From an archaeon UBA583 (GTDB taxonomy: Archaea > Nanobdellota > Nanobdellia > Woesearchaeales > UBA583): DNA of 11,808 nt. Below the pieces are notes generated by a model. The model saw only the letters and a list, made by a program, of their open reading frames with translations. It ran no database searches and was not told where the DNA came from. The stretch covers positions 1 to 11,808 of the forward strand of contig DAXK01000021.1 in NCBI GenBank assembly GCA_002506365.1, read 5' to 3'. Shown piece by piece: positions 1 to 5,705 of the stretch (positions are counted from its first letter, which is position 1; each line of letters opens with the position of its first letter). The position numbers and the translations under genes are program-made.

Positions 1-747
1 ATTTTATTATTTGTAATTTTAAATTCATTAGTTTTAGGATTTAGTGATGAATATTATGGGGATTTGAAAATTGTGATTGATGAGTTAGGTAAAACATCAA
101 TTTCTGGAACTACTAATTATAATGATTTAATTGTTACAAAATCAGATGAATTTACTTCAAAAAAAGGAAGTATTTGGACTTTTGAGTTATTAGTCCCTGT
201 AGAATTTTCAGAATTTATTTTTGAGTTGGAATTACCTGCTAAAACTCAAGTTAATTATTTGAAAACTACTCCCACATTTAGAATAACAAGTGGAGATAAT
301 GATAATATTAAAGTTATTGGAACTGGTGAAAATAGAAAGTTAAGTATTTTAGTTCAGTATGTTTTTGATGAAGATTTAAAATTATTTACTTTTTTTGGAT
401 ATTATTTTAGTTATTTAATTTTAGGTTTAATTGTTTTATTGATATTTGGATTTATGATTTTTAGAAAAATTAAAAAAAATAAAATTATGGATAAAGCAGA
501 AGATAAAATTGAACAAGTAGTTAGTGAAGTTTTAAATTTTGATTATTCTAAATTAAATTTAAATCAAAGGCAAATTAGAATTGTTGAAATTTTAAAAAGA
601 TATGAAAAAATATCTCAAAAAGATTTAGAGATAGAATTAGGAATTCCGAAAGCTTCTGTTAGTCGAAATTTACAATCATTATGTGCTAAAAAAGTTGTAT
701 TAATTGAAAAAAATGGGATTTCAAATATTGTATCACTACTAAAATAA
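1..747 (+). CDS. Membrane-anchored winged-helix transcriptional regulator, 5' end outside window
   Basis: The frame is open from base 1, giving 248 in-window residues before the TAA at 745-747. The first in-window residues (ILLFVILNSLVLGFS) look like the end of a signal peptide or first membrane helix, so the true start lies upstream. The TTG at 64 falls after this segment and is unlikely to be the start. After the hydrophobic stretch come about 110 residues of beta-rich, probably extracellular sequence, one transmembrane helix (about bases 400-462) followed by a basic stop-transfer (RKIKKNK), a short linker, and a C-terminal winged helix-turn-helix (about 556-744; KISQKDLEIELGIPKASVSR is the core). 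The layout resembles the archaeal 'membrane-associated transcriptional regulator' group (COG2512-like): outside sensor, inside DNA-binding domain. The ligand is unknown. The adjacent phased repeats at 754-794 are a candidate target (inference). Confidence 0.8.
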   Translation: MLLFVILNSLVLGFSDEYYGDLKIVIDELGKTSISGTTNYNDLIVTKSDEFTSKKGSIWTFELLVPVEFSEFIFELELPAKTQVNYLKTTPTFRITSGDNDNIKVIGTGENRKLSILVQYVFDEDLKLFTFFGYYFSYLILGLIVLLIFGFMIFRKIKKNKIMDKAEDKIEQVVSEVLNFDYSKLNLNQRQIRIVEILKRYEKISQKDLEIELGIPKASVSRNLQSLCAKKVVLIEKNGISNIVSLLK

Positions 748-753
748 ACATTG

Positions 754-794
754 TAAGTTTCGGTTTTGTTCCGGTAATTTCCGCTAAGTTTCGG
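754..794 (+). promoter_or_regulatory. Four helically phased CG-containing repeats upstream of a TATA box (candidate operator)
   Basis: In a region otherwise almost free of G and C there are four related units: GTTTCGG at 757, GTTCCGG at 768, TTTCCGC at 778 and GTTTCGG at 788. Their CG steps start at 761, 772, 782 and 792, so the spacing is 11, 10 and 10 bp, about one helical turn. The outer two share the 10-mer TAAGTTTCGG (754-763 and 785-794). The block ends 6 bp before a TATA-like TTTATATA. This is the expected geometry for a cooperative activator or repressor array bound on one face of the DNA. The binding protein is not known. Confidence 0.5.
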
Positions 795-800
795 CGAATG

Positions 801-808
801 TTTATATA
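801..808 (+). promoter_or_regulatory. TATA box of the coiled-coil/lipoprotein unit
   Basis: TTTATATA lies directly downstream of the phased repeats. Archaeal initiation about 25 bp downstream would give a transcript start near 830 and a leader of about 50 nt before the ATG at 879. An imperfect inverted repeat in that leader (CAAATTT at 841-847, AAATTTG at 849-855, then TTTTATTT) could influence elongation. This is a motif-based call only. Confidence 0.45.
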
Positions 809-878
809 TTGTTCCAACCATAGAGAAATATTAAATAAGTCAAATTTAAAATTTGTTTTATTTAGATATATATTAAAA

Positions 879-2099
879 ATGATTAAAAAAATTAAATGTT
901 TATTTGTTGGAACTTTAGTTGTTTTTTCAGTTCCTGGATTAGCTTTTGCTGATGAAGGTTCTGATAGTGAACAAGTTGTAGCAGTTCCTACGTTATATGA
1001 TGAGACAACAACTGCTGTTGATAATACATTAACTCCTGAAGATATTAAAGTTGATGAAAAATTGGAAGATATGCCTTCTAATATTAAGGAAAAAAGAGAT
1101 GGTGAAAGAAGACCTGAATTAAGAGATGGCGATAGAGAAGATAAAAAACCAATGATGAAATCTAATTTAGGAAGTAAGATTAGATATGAAGGTTTATCAA
1201 GTAATATTATTATTCAAGCAAAATCTGCTCAAGTAATTATTGCTAAATTGGAAACTATGGATACTGAAGTTTCAATTGATGAATTGAATTTAATTTCTAC
1301 AAAATTTGATGATTTATTAAAAAAATTAGAATCACTTGATTTTGAAAATTTAGATCAAGAAAATTTAAAACTTGAAATGGATTTAATTAAAGATTCAGGA
1401 AAAGAAATTACTAAAGAATTTAAAGATTTAGTTTCTGGAGTTTTAACTGATGAAGATAAAGCTGAGATTCGTGATGAATTAAAAGCTATTAAAAAAGAAG
1501 TTAAGGAAGAGAGAAAAGAATCTTTAGAAGAATTAAAAAAAGAAATGTTGATTGAGAAAACAGTTGATTTTTTAAATAGATTAGATGTAGATTCAAGTGA
1601 CTTAGTTTTAAAGATTGAATCGGGTGAGTTATCAACTAAAGAAATTAAAGATGAAATTCGTAATTTAATTAAGTCTGTTAAAATTGATAAATTTAATAAA
1701 ATTAAAGAAGATAAAAGAAAATCTGATATTGAACATAAAGATAAATTAGAAAAGTCTAAAAAAGATTATGAAGATAGAAAGAAAAAATTTGATGAAGAGA
1801 TGAGAGAAAAGCATGATAAGCTTAAGGAAAAATATGATTCAGATAAAGAAAAGATTATGAAAGAAATTTCTGATGATAGAATTAATTATAAACAAAAAGT
1901 TGATGAGATGAGAGATAAGTATAAAAATTTTCAAGTTAGTCCTGAAGTTTTAGAGGCTTTAAAAGAAACAAATCCTGAATTAGCTGAAAAGTTTTTAAGT
2001 GAAGAATTAAGTAGAGATGAGAGAAAAGAGTTAATGGATTCTTTATCTGAGGAAGAATTAGAATTAATTAAAAAAATAATGAGGGGAATTGAAAGATAA
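879..2099 (+). CDS. Secreted, highly charged coiled-coil protein of unknown function
   Basis: The frame is open from an ATG at 798, but I start it at 879. From there the protein opens with a clean signal peptide (MIKKIKCLFVGTLVVF, then a cut after LAFA at about residue 24), whereas the extension from 798 has no sensible feature and spans the TATA region. The product is 406 residues. The mature part has no cysteine and no transmembrane helix. It has an acidic start, a short low-complexity basic/acidic patch (about residues 68-90), a helical middle, and long Lys/Glu-rich helices at about 196-234 and 266-350 that look like coiled coil. The C-terminus (EELSRDERKELMDSLSEEEL) is also helical. It ends 2 bases before the downstream lipoprotein, so the two are probably one operon. 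I do not recognise the family. A structural or scaffolding role in the envelope is inference. Confidence 0.75.
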   Translation: MIKKIKCLFVGTLVVFSVPGLAFADEGSDSEQVVAVPTLYDETTTAVDNTLTPEDIKVDEKLEDMPSNIKEKRDGERRPELRDGDREDKKPMMKSNLGSKIRYEGLSSNIIIQAKSAQVIIAKLETMDTEVSIDELNLISTKFDDLLKKLESLDFENLDQENLKLEMDLIKDSGKEITKEFKDLVSGVLTDEDKAEIRDELKAIKKEVKEERKESLEELKKEMLIEKTVDFLNRLDVDSSDLVLKIESGELSTKEIKDEIRNLIKSVKIDKFNKIKEDKRKSDIEHKDKLEKSKKDYEDRKKKFDEEMREKHDKLKEKYDSDKEKIMKEISDDRINYKQKVDEMRDKYKNFQVSPEVLEALKETNPELAEKFLSEELSRDERKELMDSLSEEELELIKKIMRGIER

Positions 2100-2101
2100 A
2101 A

Positions 2102-2305
2102 ATGAATAAATCTTTTTTATCTGTTTTAATGTTATTATTAGTTGGAACTTTATTTGTAGGTTGTTCTGATGATAATGTCCAATTAGAAGGAAATGAGTTA
2201 ATATCTGAAGATAATTTTGAAGAATCAGTTGATGAATTAGTTGAAGATGTTTTTGAGTCTGATAAAGCATCTGAGGAAGATATTGAGTTAGGAGAATTAA
2301 TTTAA
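2102..2305 (+). CDS. Very small acidic lipoprotein
   Basis: This gene encodes 67 residues. A hydrophobic N-terminus (MNKSFLSVLMLLLVGTLFVG) ends in Cys21 in a lipobox-like context (FVGC). The mature peptide is only 47 residues, of which 19 are Asp or Glu and one is Lys, so it is strongly acidic. The ATG follows the stop of the coiled-coil gene after 2 bases, which argues for translational coupling or at least co-transcription. The stop codon runs into a perfect 26-bp palindrome. No family is recognised. A plausible but untested idea is that this membrane-tethered acidic tail binds the Lys-rich helices of the partner encoded upstream. Confidence 0.7.
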   Translation: MNKSFLSVLMLLLVGTLFVGCSDDNVQLEGNELISEDNFEESVDELVEDVFESDKASEEDIELGELI

Positions 2306-2329
2306 TTTTAATAATTAATTATTAAAATT
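2304..2329 (+). terminator. Perfect 26-bp A/T palindrome overlapping the lipoprotein stop codon
   Basis: The arms are AATTTTAATAATT and its exact complement. The palindrome begins on the second base of the TAA stop (2303-2305) and is followed by a T-rich tract (2328-2340). As RNA it would fold into an A-U hairpin with a tight loop. It is probably a 3'-end or termination element. There is no direct evidence of termination. Confidence 0.45.
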
Positions 2330-2352
2330 TTTATTTTGTTAAAAAAAATCTA

Positions 2353-2375
2353 TAATTTTAAATTAAAAATTTAAA
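2353..2375. repeat. 23-bp direct repeat, copy 1
   Basis: This copy is identical over 23 bases to 2438-2460 (TAATTTTAAATTA followed by AAAATTTAAA). It contains an 8-bp inverted repeat (TTTAAATT, AAA, AATTTAAA). The two copies flank the hairpin at 2409-2439 in the convergent intergenic region. It could be a duplicated 3'-end element. Confidence 0.5.
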
Positions 2376-2408
2376 CATTTGAATTTTATTACAATGTAAT
2401 TAAATTAA

Positions 2409-2439
2409 TACACGAATTTATCCTATGGATAAATGTGTA
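2409..2439. other. Bulged hairpin between convergent genes
   Basis: TACAC (2409-2413) pairs with GTGTA (2435-2439), and ATTTATCC (2416-2423) pairs with GGATAAAT (2427-2434). The loop is TAT, with a 2-base bulge (GA) on the left arm, giving 13 base pairs in all. It is the only G/C-bearing stem in this intergenic region. It lies between the ends of the lipoprotein and peptidase genes and could act as a bidirectional terminator, RNA 3'-end stabiliser or protein-binding site. Confidence 0.45.
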
Positions 2440-2464
2440 ATTTTAAATTAAAAATTTAAAATTA
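2438..2464 (-). terminator. 12-bp inverted repeat containing the peptidase stop codon; includes direct-repeat copy 2
   Basis: TAATTTTAAATT (2438-2449), an AAA loop, then AATTTAAAATTA (2453-2464). Read on the minus strand, the first three bases of the stem are the TAA stop of the prepilin peptidase gene, and the loop is TTT. Bases 2438-2460 are also the second copy of the 23-bp direct repeat. It is a candidate 3'-end element. Confidence 0.45.
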
Positions 2465-3868
2465 TTTCATAAAATACATAATTATAAATCCAGCAAATAA
2501 AGCTGGTAAGAATGCGATTCCATCTTTTACTTTTACTTGTTTTAATTCTTTATTTGTTTTTGATAATTCTTTTATTTTAGCTAGTTGAAATTCATCAACT
2601 CCGATTTTAAAATCATTTTTACCATAAATTAATTTATTTTTATCATCGTAAATATCCTGAACAATCCAGTCACCTAAAGCAATTTTAGATAATTTTTTAT
2701 ATCCAACAAATGCGACAGTTTCAATTGCGATTGCCATTTTTACAAATAAATATAATGGAATTACTAAAAATAGTATTGATGGTTTTTTTGTTAGATACAT
2801 TAAAATAAATCCAACAATAATTAAAAAAACTAGTCCAATTATTTCGATTAATTTTGGTTTCATTTTGTGTTTTATTTGTTTATAATTTTTTGAAAAATAA
2901 TAAATTACAACTCCAACAGCTAAAACTCCTCCAGCAATAAATGAATAAAATAAATATTTAAACATAAATGACAATATTTCTAAATTAATTTTGTTAATTG
3001 TTACAATTTTAATTAAATATGTTAAAAAATTTAATAATATTAAAATTGAAAATGGTAATACTTTTCTTACCCAGAAGTCTTTTTTACTATTTGATTTAGT
3101 TATTTTTTCTTTAATGCTGTGAATATGTTCTTTTGATAAACCAAATTTACCATCATCATATTTTACAATAACTTTTGAATTAATTATAATATCATCATCA
3201 GTTTTATCATTTTCTTCTAGGTGTGATAAATGTTTTTTGTATTTAAAATATACTGAATCGAAAGCTCCTTCTTTTGCAAAAAATATCATTAAAAATACAA
3301 TAAAACAAATTAAAACTAAATTGATTGGTGATAAATCAAAATATAAACCAATAAATAATAATGAGAGTGTTGTGAATAAAAATAATAAATTTACTTTTTC
3401 AGATCTTCTTTTTACAATTAAAAATTGAATTAAAACAAACATTAAAAATAATAAATCTAAATATGTAATATAGATTAAAAATGTATCAATAAATAAGTTA
3501 AATCCAACATTTAATTTTGTAATTAAAAAGTCATACATAAATCCTAATTCTGAGTATCCTGAAATAAAAAAATCTTTTATGTAATATGAAGATGCTGCAA
3601 ATCCTAATAAAAATTTAGCATCTCCTCCACCCCAAATTCCACCATAAAATAAAATGGCTCCAAGGGAAAATCCAACAATTGTTCCAAAGAGAGAATATTT
3701 TATTGGGTCAAATGAACCTGTAATCATTGAATCAAATAAAGAAGCAATTAATATGATAAATACAAATGAAAAATTTAAGTAGTCGTAGACTTCTCTTTTT
3801 CTAATATCTTCATAACATGCTAAGATAAATGTTATTAATACTATTGAGAGAATAATATATGAAATCAT
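2462..3868 (-). CDS. Archaeal type IV prepilin/preflagellin peptidase (A24 family), long form
   Basis: This is a membrane aspartyl protease that cleaves class III signal peptides of archaellins and pilins on the cytoplasmic face of the membrane. Two catalytic aspartates are visible: Asp21 in CYEDIRKREV, following the first membrane helix, and Asp83 in the GxGD-type motif GGGDAK (80-85). At 468 residues it is about twice the length of simple FlaK/PibD enzymes. After several hydrophobic segments (to about 197) there is a hydrophilic domain (about 199-270) and then further membrane helices. The C-terminal segment ends KVKDGIAFLPALFAGFIIMY, as in archaeal A24 C-terminal extensions. Likely substrates encoded here are the products at 8828-9421 and 9561-11756. 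A TATA box 27 bp upstream of the ATG suggests a leaderless mRNA. No archaellum or pilus motor gene is adjacent. Confidence 0.88.
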   Translation of the reverse strand: MISYIILSIVLITFILACYEDIRKREVYDYLNFSFVFIILIASLFDSMITGSFDPIKYSLFGTIVGFSLGAILFYGGIWGGGDAKFLLGFAASSYYIKDFFISGYSELGFMYDFLITKLNVGFNLFIDTFLIYITYLDLLFLMFVLIQFLIVKRRSEKVNLLFLFTTLSLLFIGLYFDLSPINLVLICFIVFLMIFFAKEGAFDSVYFKYKKHLSHLEENDKTDDDIIINSKVIVKYDDGKFGLSKEHIHSIKEKITKSNSKKDFWVRKVLPFSILILLNFLTYLIKIVTINKINLEILSFMFKYLFYSFIAGGVLAVGVVIYYFSKNYKQIKHKMKPKLIEIIGLVFLIIVGFILMYLTKKPSILFLVIPLYLFVKMAIAIETVAFVGYKKLSKIALGDWIVQDIYDDKNKLIYGKNDFKIGVDEFQLAKIKELSKTNKELKQVKVKDGIAFLPALFAGFIIMYFMK

Positions 3869-3891
3869 AATAAGAAAATAAAAAAAGTAGA

Positions 3892-3899
3892 TTATAAAT
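3892..3899 (-). promoter_or_regulatory. TATA box of the prepilin peptidase gene
   Basis: ATTTATAA on the minus strand is centred about 27 bp upstream of the ATG at 3868. That spacing puts the transcript start at or next to the start codon, so the mRNA is leaderless. Confidence 0.55.
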
Positions 3900-3911
3900 A
3901 TTTAGTATAAT

Positions 3912-4154
3912 TTACTTGTGGTGTGTAGTTGATAAACTATAAACTACATATAAAATTAATAAAATTGAGGAGAAAACAGATGCATCAAAACTAAAATGTG
4001 AATAATCAATTGCTCCAATTGTTAATGTTAATCCTAATAATGAACTAATGTTTAATAAAAATAAAACTAATCCAACCCCCAAAAATACATAACTTACTGC
4101 TCTCCATTCTTTTTCAACTAAATGAGATAAACTCTTATATTCATGCTTAACCAT
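3912..4154 (-). CDS. Small two-helix membrane protein, unknown
   Basis: The product is 80 residues. A short soluble N-terminus (MVKHEYKSLSHLVEKEWRAV) is followed by two hydrophobic segments (about residues 20-46 and 58-74) and a polar tail ending STTHHK. The single Asp (Asp50) and several Ser lie in or near the loop. No family is recognised. Its stop lies 43 bp from the start of the prepilin peptidase gene, in the same orientation and upstream of it, so partial co-transcription is possible, although the peptidase has its own TATA box. A weak TTAAAT element lies about 26 bp upstream of the ATG. Confidence 0.6.
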   Translation of the reverse strand: MVKHEYKSLSHLVEKEWRAVSYVFLGVGLVLFLLNISSLLGLTLTIGAIDYSHFSFDASVFSSILLILYVVYSLSTTHHK

Positions 4155-4218
4155 AAAATTTTATAATTAATAAATGATTTAAGCTTTAAGTATCACTATA
4201 AAGTTGAGATTTGAAGAG

Positions 4219-4992
4219 TTAAGAATTCAACATATTTAGTTCTTCAATTCTATCTTTAAACATATCTTCAACTTCAGTATCTAAGTTAACACATTTAATT
4301 TTATTATATTGGTCTTGGTCTGGGTGAAATTGAACAATGTATAAATCATTAATTTTAATTCCATAATTTTTTTCTAATATTTTTTTGTAAATATTTAGTT
4401 GGAGTGAGTAATGCCAATAATTTGCGTTTGGTAAGTGAGATAGTGGAAAGTGCCCCTCCTCGTAAGAATTATTTTCTTTTATTTGTTTACTTCTTTTCCA
4501 ATCGTATAAATGATAATTTCCATTTTCATCTTGAAATACCATATCAATTGATCCGGCAAGTTCTAAGCTTTCATCATAAATTTCCCATTCAGTTCTAAAT
4601 GGATTTAAATGGTTGTGGTCTTTTTGAAATTGATTAAAGTATTCATATTCTTTTGTATCTTGTGGATTTGGAATTTGATTATAAAAACTTTCAATTGATT
4701 TGTGTAAATTTGTTCCTAATTTAGCAGCATTTTTTACATTTAAATCCCATTCTTCTTTAATTTCTTCAGGTTCCATACCATAATATTTTGAAGATGGCCA
4801 ATTTCTACTCATCATCATCTTAGATATAATCTCATCTGCTTTAAATTTTGGAAAAAATGAATGAACAAATCCAGTTACTGAAAGGTTGTATTCTTTTTTG
4901 TGAACATAATATATGTGACCTTTGTCTACAAAAGAAATATTTTTGTCTCTTGGGTGTTGGTTTTTGATATTTAAAGATTTTTTTTTAATCAT
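4219..4992 (-). CDS. PD-(D/E)XK superfamily nuclease (RecB/Cas4-like fold)
   Basis: The 257-residue product shows the ordered motifs of a PD-(D/E)XK nuclease. They are GTNLHKSIE (His97, Glu101), TEWEIY (Glu135) leading into LAGSIDMVF (Asp150), YHLYDWKRSK (Asp164-x-Lys166), and a motif IV helix with Gln198/Tyr202 in YSLQLNIYKK. Asp150, Asp164 and Lys166 would form the Mg2+ active site. This single-domain architecture is typical of small nucleases found in phages, large DNA viruses and some cellular genomes, and acts in DNA repair, recombination or genome processing. There is no Cys cluster as in Cas4 or AddB Fe-S nucleases, and no helicase or CRISPR gene nearby. It sits alone beside a tRNA gene, which is compatible with an acquired gene. 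The substrate is unknown. Confidence 0.8.
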   Translation of the reverse strand: MIKKKSLNIKNQHPRDKNISFVDKGHIYYVHKKEYNLSVTGFVHSFFPKFKADEIISKMMMSRNWPSSKYYGMEPEEIKEEWDLNVKNAAKLGTNLHKSIESFYNQIPNPQDTKEYEYFNQFQKDHNHLNPFRTEWEIYDESLELAGSIDMVFQDENGNYHLYDWKRSKQIKENNSYEEGHFPLSHLPNANYWHYSLQLNIYKKILEKNYGIKINDLYIVQFHPDQDQYNKIKCVNLDTEVEDMFKDRIEELNMLNS

Positions 4993-5014
4993 AAAAATAA
5001 TTTGAGGTTGTTAG

Positions 5015-5022
5015 TTTATAAA
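5015..5022 (-). promoter_or_regulatory. TATA box of the nuclease gene
   Basis: The near-symmetric TTTATAAA is centred 26-27 bp upstream of the ATG at 4992 on the minus strand, which predicts a leaderless transcript. Confidence 0.55.
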
Positions 5023-5052
5023 AATTTAGAGTCTTTTTAGTGAAAATGAGTA

Positions 5053-5061
5053 TTTATAAAA
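5053..5061 (+). promoter_or_regulatory. Candidate TATA box of tRNA-Thr
   Basis: TTTATAAAA is centred about 41 bp before the mature tRNA 5' end, giving a pre-tRNA leader of about 15 nt. A weaker TTTAAAG at 5071-5077, centred 24 bp before the tRNA, is an alternative that would start transcription near the mature 5' end. Confidence 0.4.
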
Positions 5062-5097
5062 TAAATAATATTTAAAGTTTTATTATCTAAAGTTATT

Positions 5098-5169
5098 GCT
5101 GTCGTGGCTTAGTGGTAGAGCGTTGCATTGGTAATGCAGAGGTCGCGAGTTCAAATCTCGCCGATAGCA
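5098..5169 (+). tRNA. tRNA-Thr (anticodon GGT)
   Basis: All arms fold. The acceptor GCTGTCG (5098-5104) pairs with CGATAGC (5162-5168), including one G-U. The D stem is GCTT/GAGC with the loop GG present. The anticodon stem TTGCA (5123-5127) pairs with TGCAG (5135-5139), and the loop is TTGGTAA. The T stem GCGAG (5145-5149) pairs with CTCGC (5157-5161), with loop TTCAAAT. The anticodon at 5130-5132 is GGT, reading Thr codons ACC and ACU. The discriminator is A5169, and CCA is not encoded. There is no intron. The gene converges on the cupredoxin gene, whose stop is only 28 bp downstream. Confidence 0.95.
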
Positions 5170-5183
5170 CTTTTATAAATTCA

Positions 5184-5202
5184 AATAAATAATTAATTTA
5201 TT
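5184..5202 (-). terminator. Short inverted repeat containing the cupredoxin stop codon
   Basis: AATAAAT (5184-5190), a 5-base loop, then ATTTATT (5196-5202), a 7-bp stem. The TAA stop (5198-5200 on the minus strand) lies in the first arm when read as RNA. It is a weak A-U stem and could be chance on its own. Confidence 0.3.
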
Positions 5203-5608
5203 CTTCAATAATTATTTTTCCAACCATTCCTTGAGATCTATGATTACCAATAGAACAATAATATTCAAATTCTCCAACATTTCTTGCTGTAAATTCAAAA
5301 TTAATACTTTCTCCAGTATTTAATTTTTTAGATGCAACATTTAATTCATCAATTACAAAATCGTGAAATCCGTCAGAACTACTTAAATAAATTCTAACTC
5401 TTTGATTTTTTTTAACTTTAATTTCAGGGACTGAATACCCATAAGAAAAAGCGTCAATGAAAACTTCTTTTGTTGGTTCATCTAATAATCCAACTTCCAT
5501 TCCTGTAGGGTCTGCTAAACTTGCTGTATTTGATAAAGTTTCAACACCTGAACAACCGATTAAAAATAAAGTTGTAAATGTTAAAAATAATAGATTGAAA
5601 AATTTCAT
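5198..5608 (-). CDS. Cupredoxin-domain lipoprotein (type 1 copper protein)
   Basis: The 136-residue product begins with a lipoprotein signal (MKFFNLLFLTFTTLFLIG, then Cys19). After a linker of about 35 residues there is one plastocyanin/azurin-type domain. All four type 1 copper ligands can be placed: His82 in GFHDF, then Cys118, His123 and Met128 in YYCSIGNHRSQGM, with the usual C-x4-H-x4-M spacing. It should be a membrane-tethered electron carrier or copper-binding protein on the outer face of the cytoplasmic membrane. No oxidase or other redox partner is encoded in the window. The gene upstream encodes a paralogue lacking two ligands. A TATA box 26-27 bp upstream of the ATG suggests a leaderless mRNA and separate transcription from the paralogue. 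Confidence 0.9.
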   Translation of the reverse strand: MKFFNLLFLTFTTLFLIGCSGVETLSNTASLADPTGMEVGLLDEPTKEVFIDAFSYGYSVPEIKVKKNQRVRIYLSSSDGFHDFVIDELNVASKKLNTGESINFEFTARNVGEFEYYCSIGNHRSQGMVGKIIIEE

Positions 5609-5630
5609 TGATAAAAAATATATTCAATAA

Positions 5631-5638
5631 TTTATAAT
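5631..5638 (-). promoter_or_regulatory. TATA box of the cupredoxin gene
   Basis: ATTATAAA on the minus strand is centred 26-27 bp from the ATG at 5608, placing the transcript start at the start codon. It lies in the 97-bp gap between the two cupredoxin genes, so the downstream copy can be expressed on its own. Confidence 0.5.
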
Positions 5639-5705
5639 AATTAATTGTAACTTATATCTGTAAAAATTAAGTTTTAAAATTAAACTGAAATAAAACAAAA
5701 ATAAA

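Noticed and set aside
64..747. TTG at 64 as the start of the regulator gene
   Set aside because: The frame is open back to base 1 and the upstream residues form a hydrophobic signal-like segment that suits the membrane topology, so the gene continues out of the window.
754..794. CRISPR-like repeats
   Set aside because: The units are about 7 bp with 3-4 bp between them, far too short for repeat-spacer structure, and there are no cas genes.
615..821. Minus-strand 68-residue frame
   Set aside because: It is antisense to the wHTH domain and the phased repeats, with no recognisable protein features.
798..878. ATG at 798 as the start of the coiled-coil protein
   Set aside because: It would put 27 unexplained residues before a well-formed signal peptide and would translate the TATA box region.
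2064..2270. Minus-strand 68-residue frame rich in Gln, His and Ile
   Set aside because: It is antisense to the lipoprotein gene, with composition typical of a shadow of acidic A/T-rich coding sequence.
3237..3428. Plus-strand 63-residue frame
   Set aside because: It lies wholly inside and antisense to the prepilin peptidase gene.
4211..4230. TTGAA...TTCAA stem with the stop codon in its loop (also at 8262-8277 for eL42)
   Set aside because: Only 5 bp of stem at each site, so I do not count these with the longer stop-codon hairpins.
4404..4598. Plus-strand 64-residue frame
   Set aside because: It is antisense to the nuclease active-site region, which has clear motifs.
4219..4992. Cas4
   Set aside because: The fold family fits, but the Cys residues for the Fe-S cluster are missing and there is no CRISPR context.
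5098..5202. Integrated element next to the tRNA gene
   Set aside because: No integrase and no second copy of the tRNA 3' end can be seen in the window.
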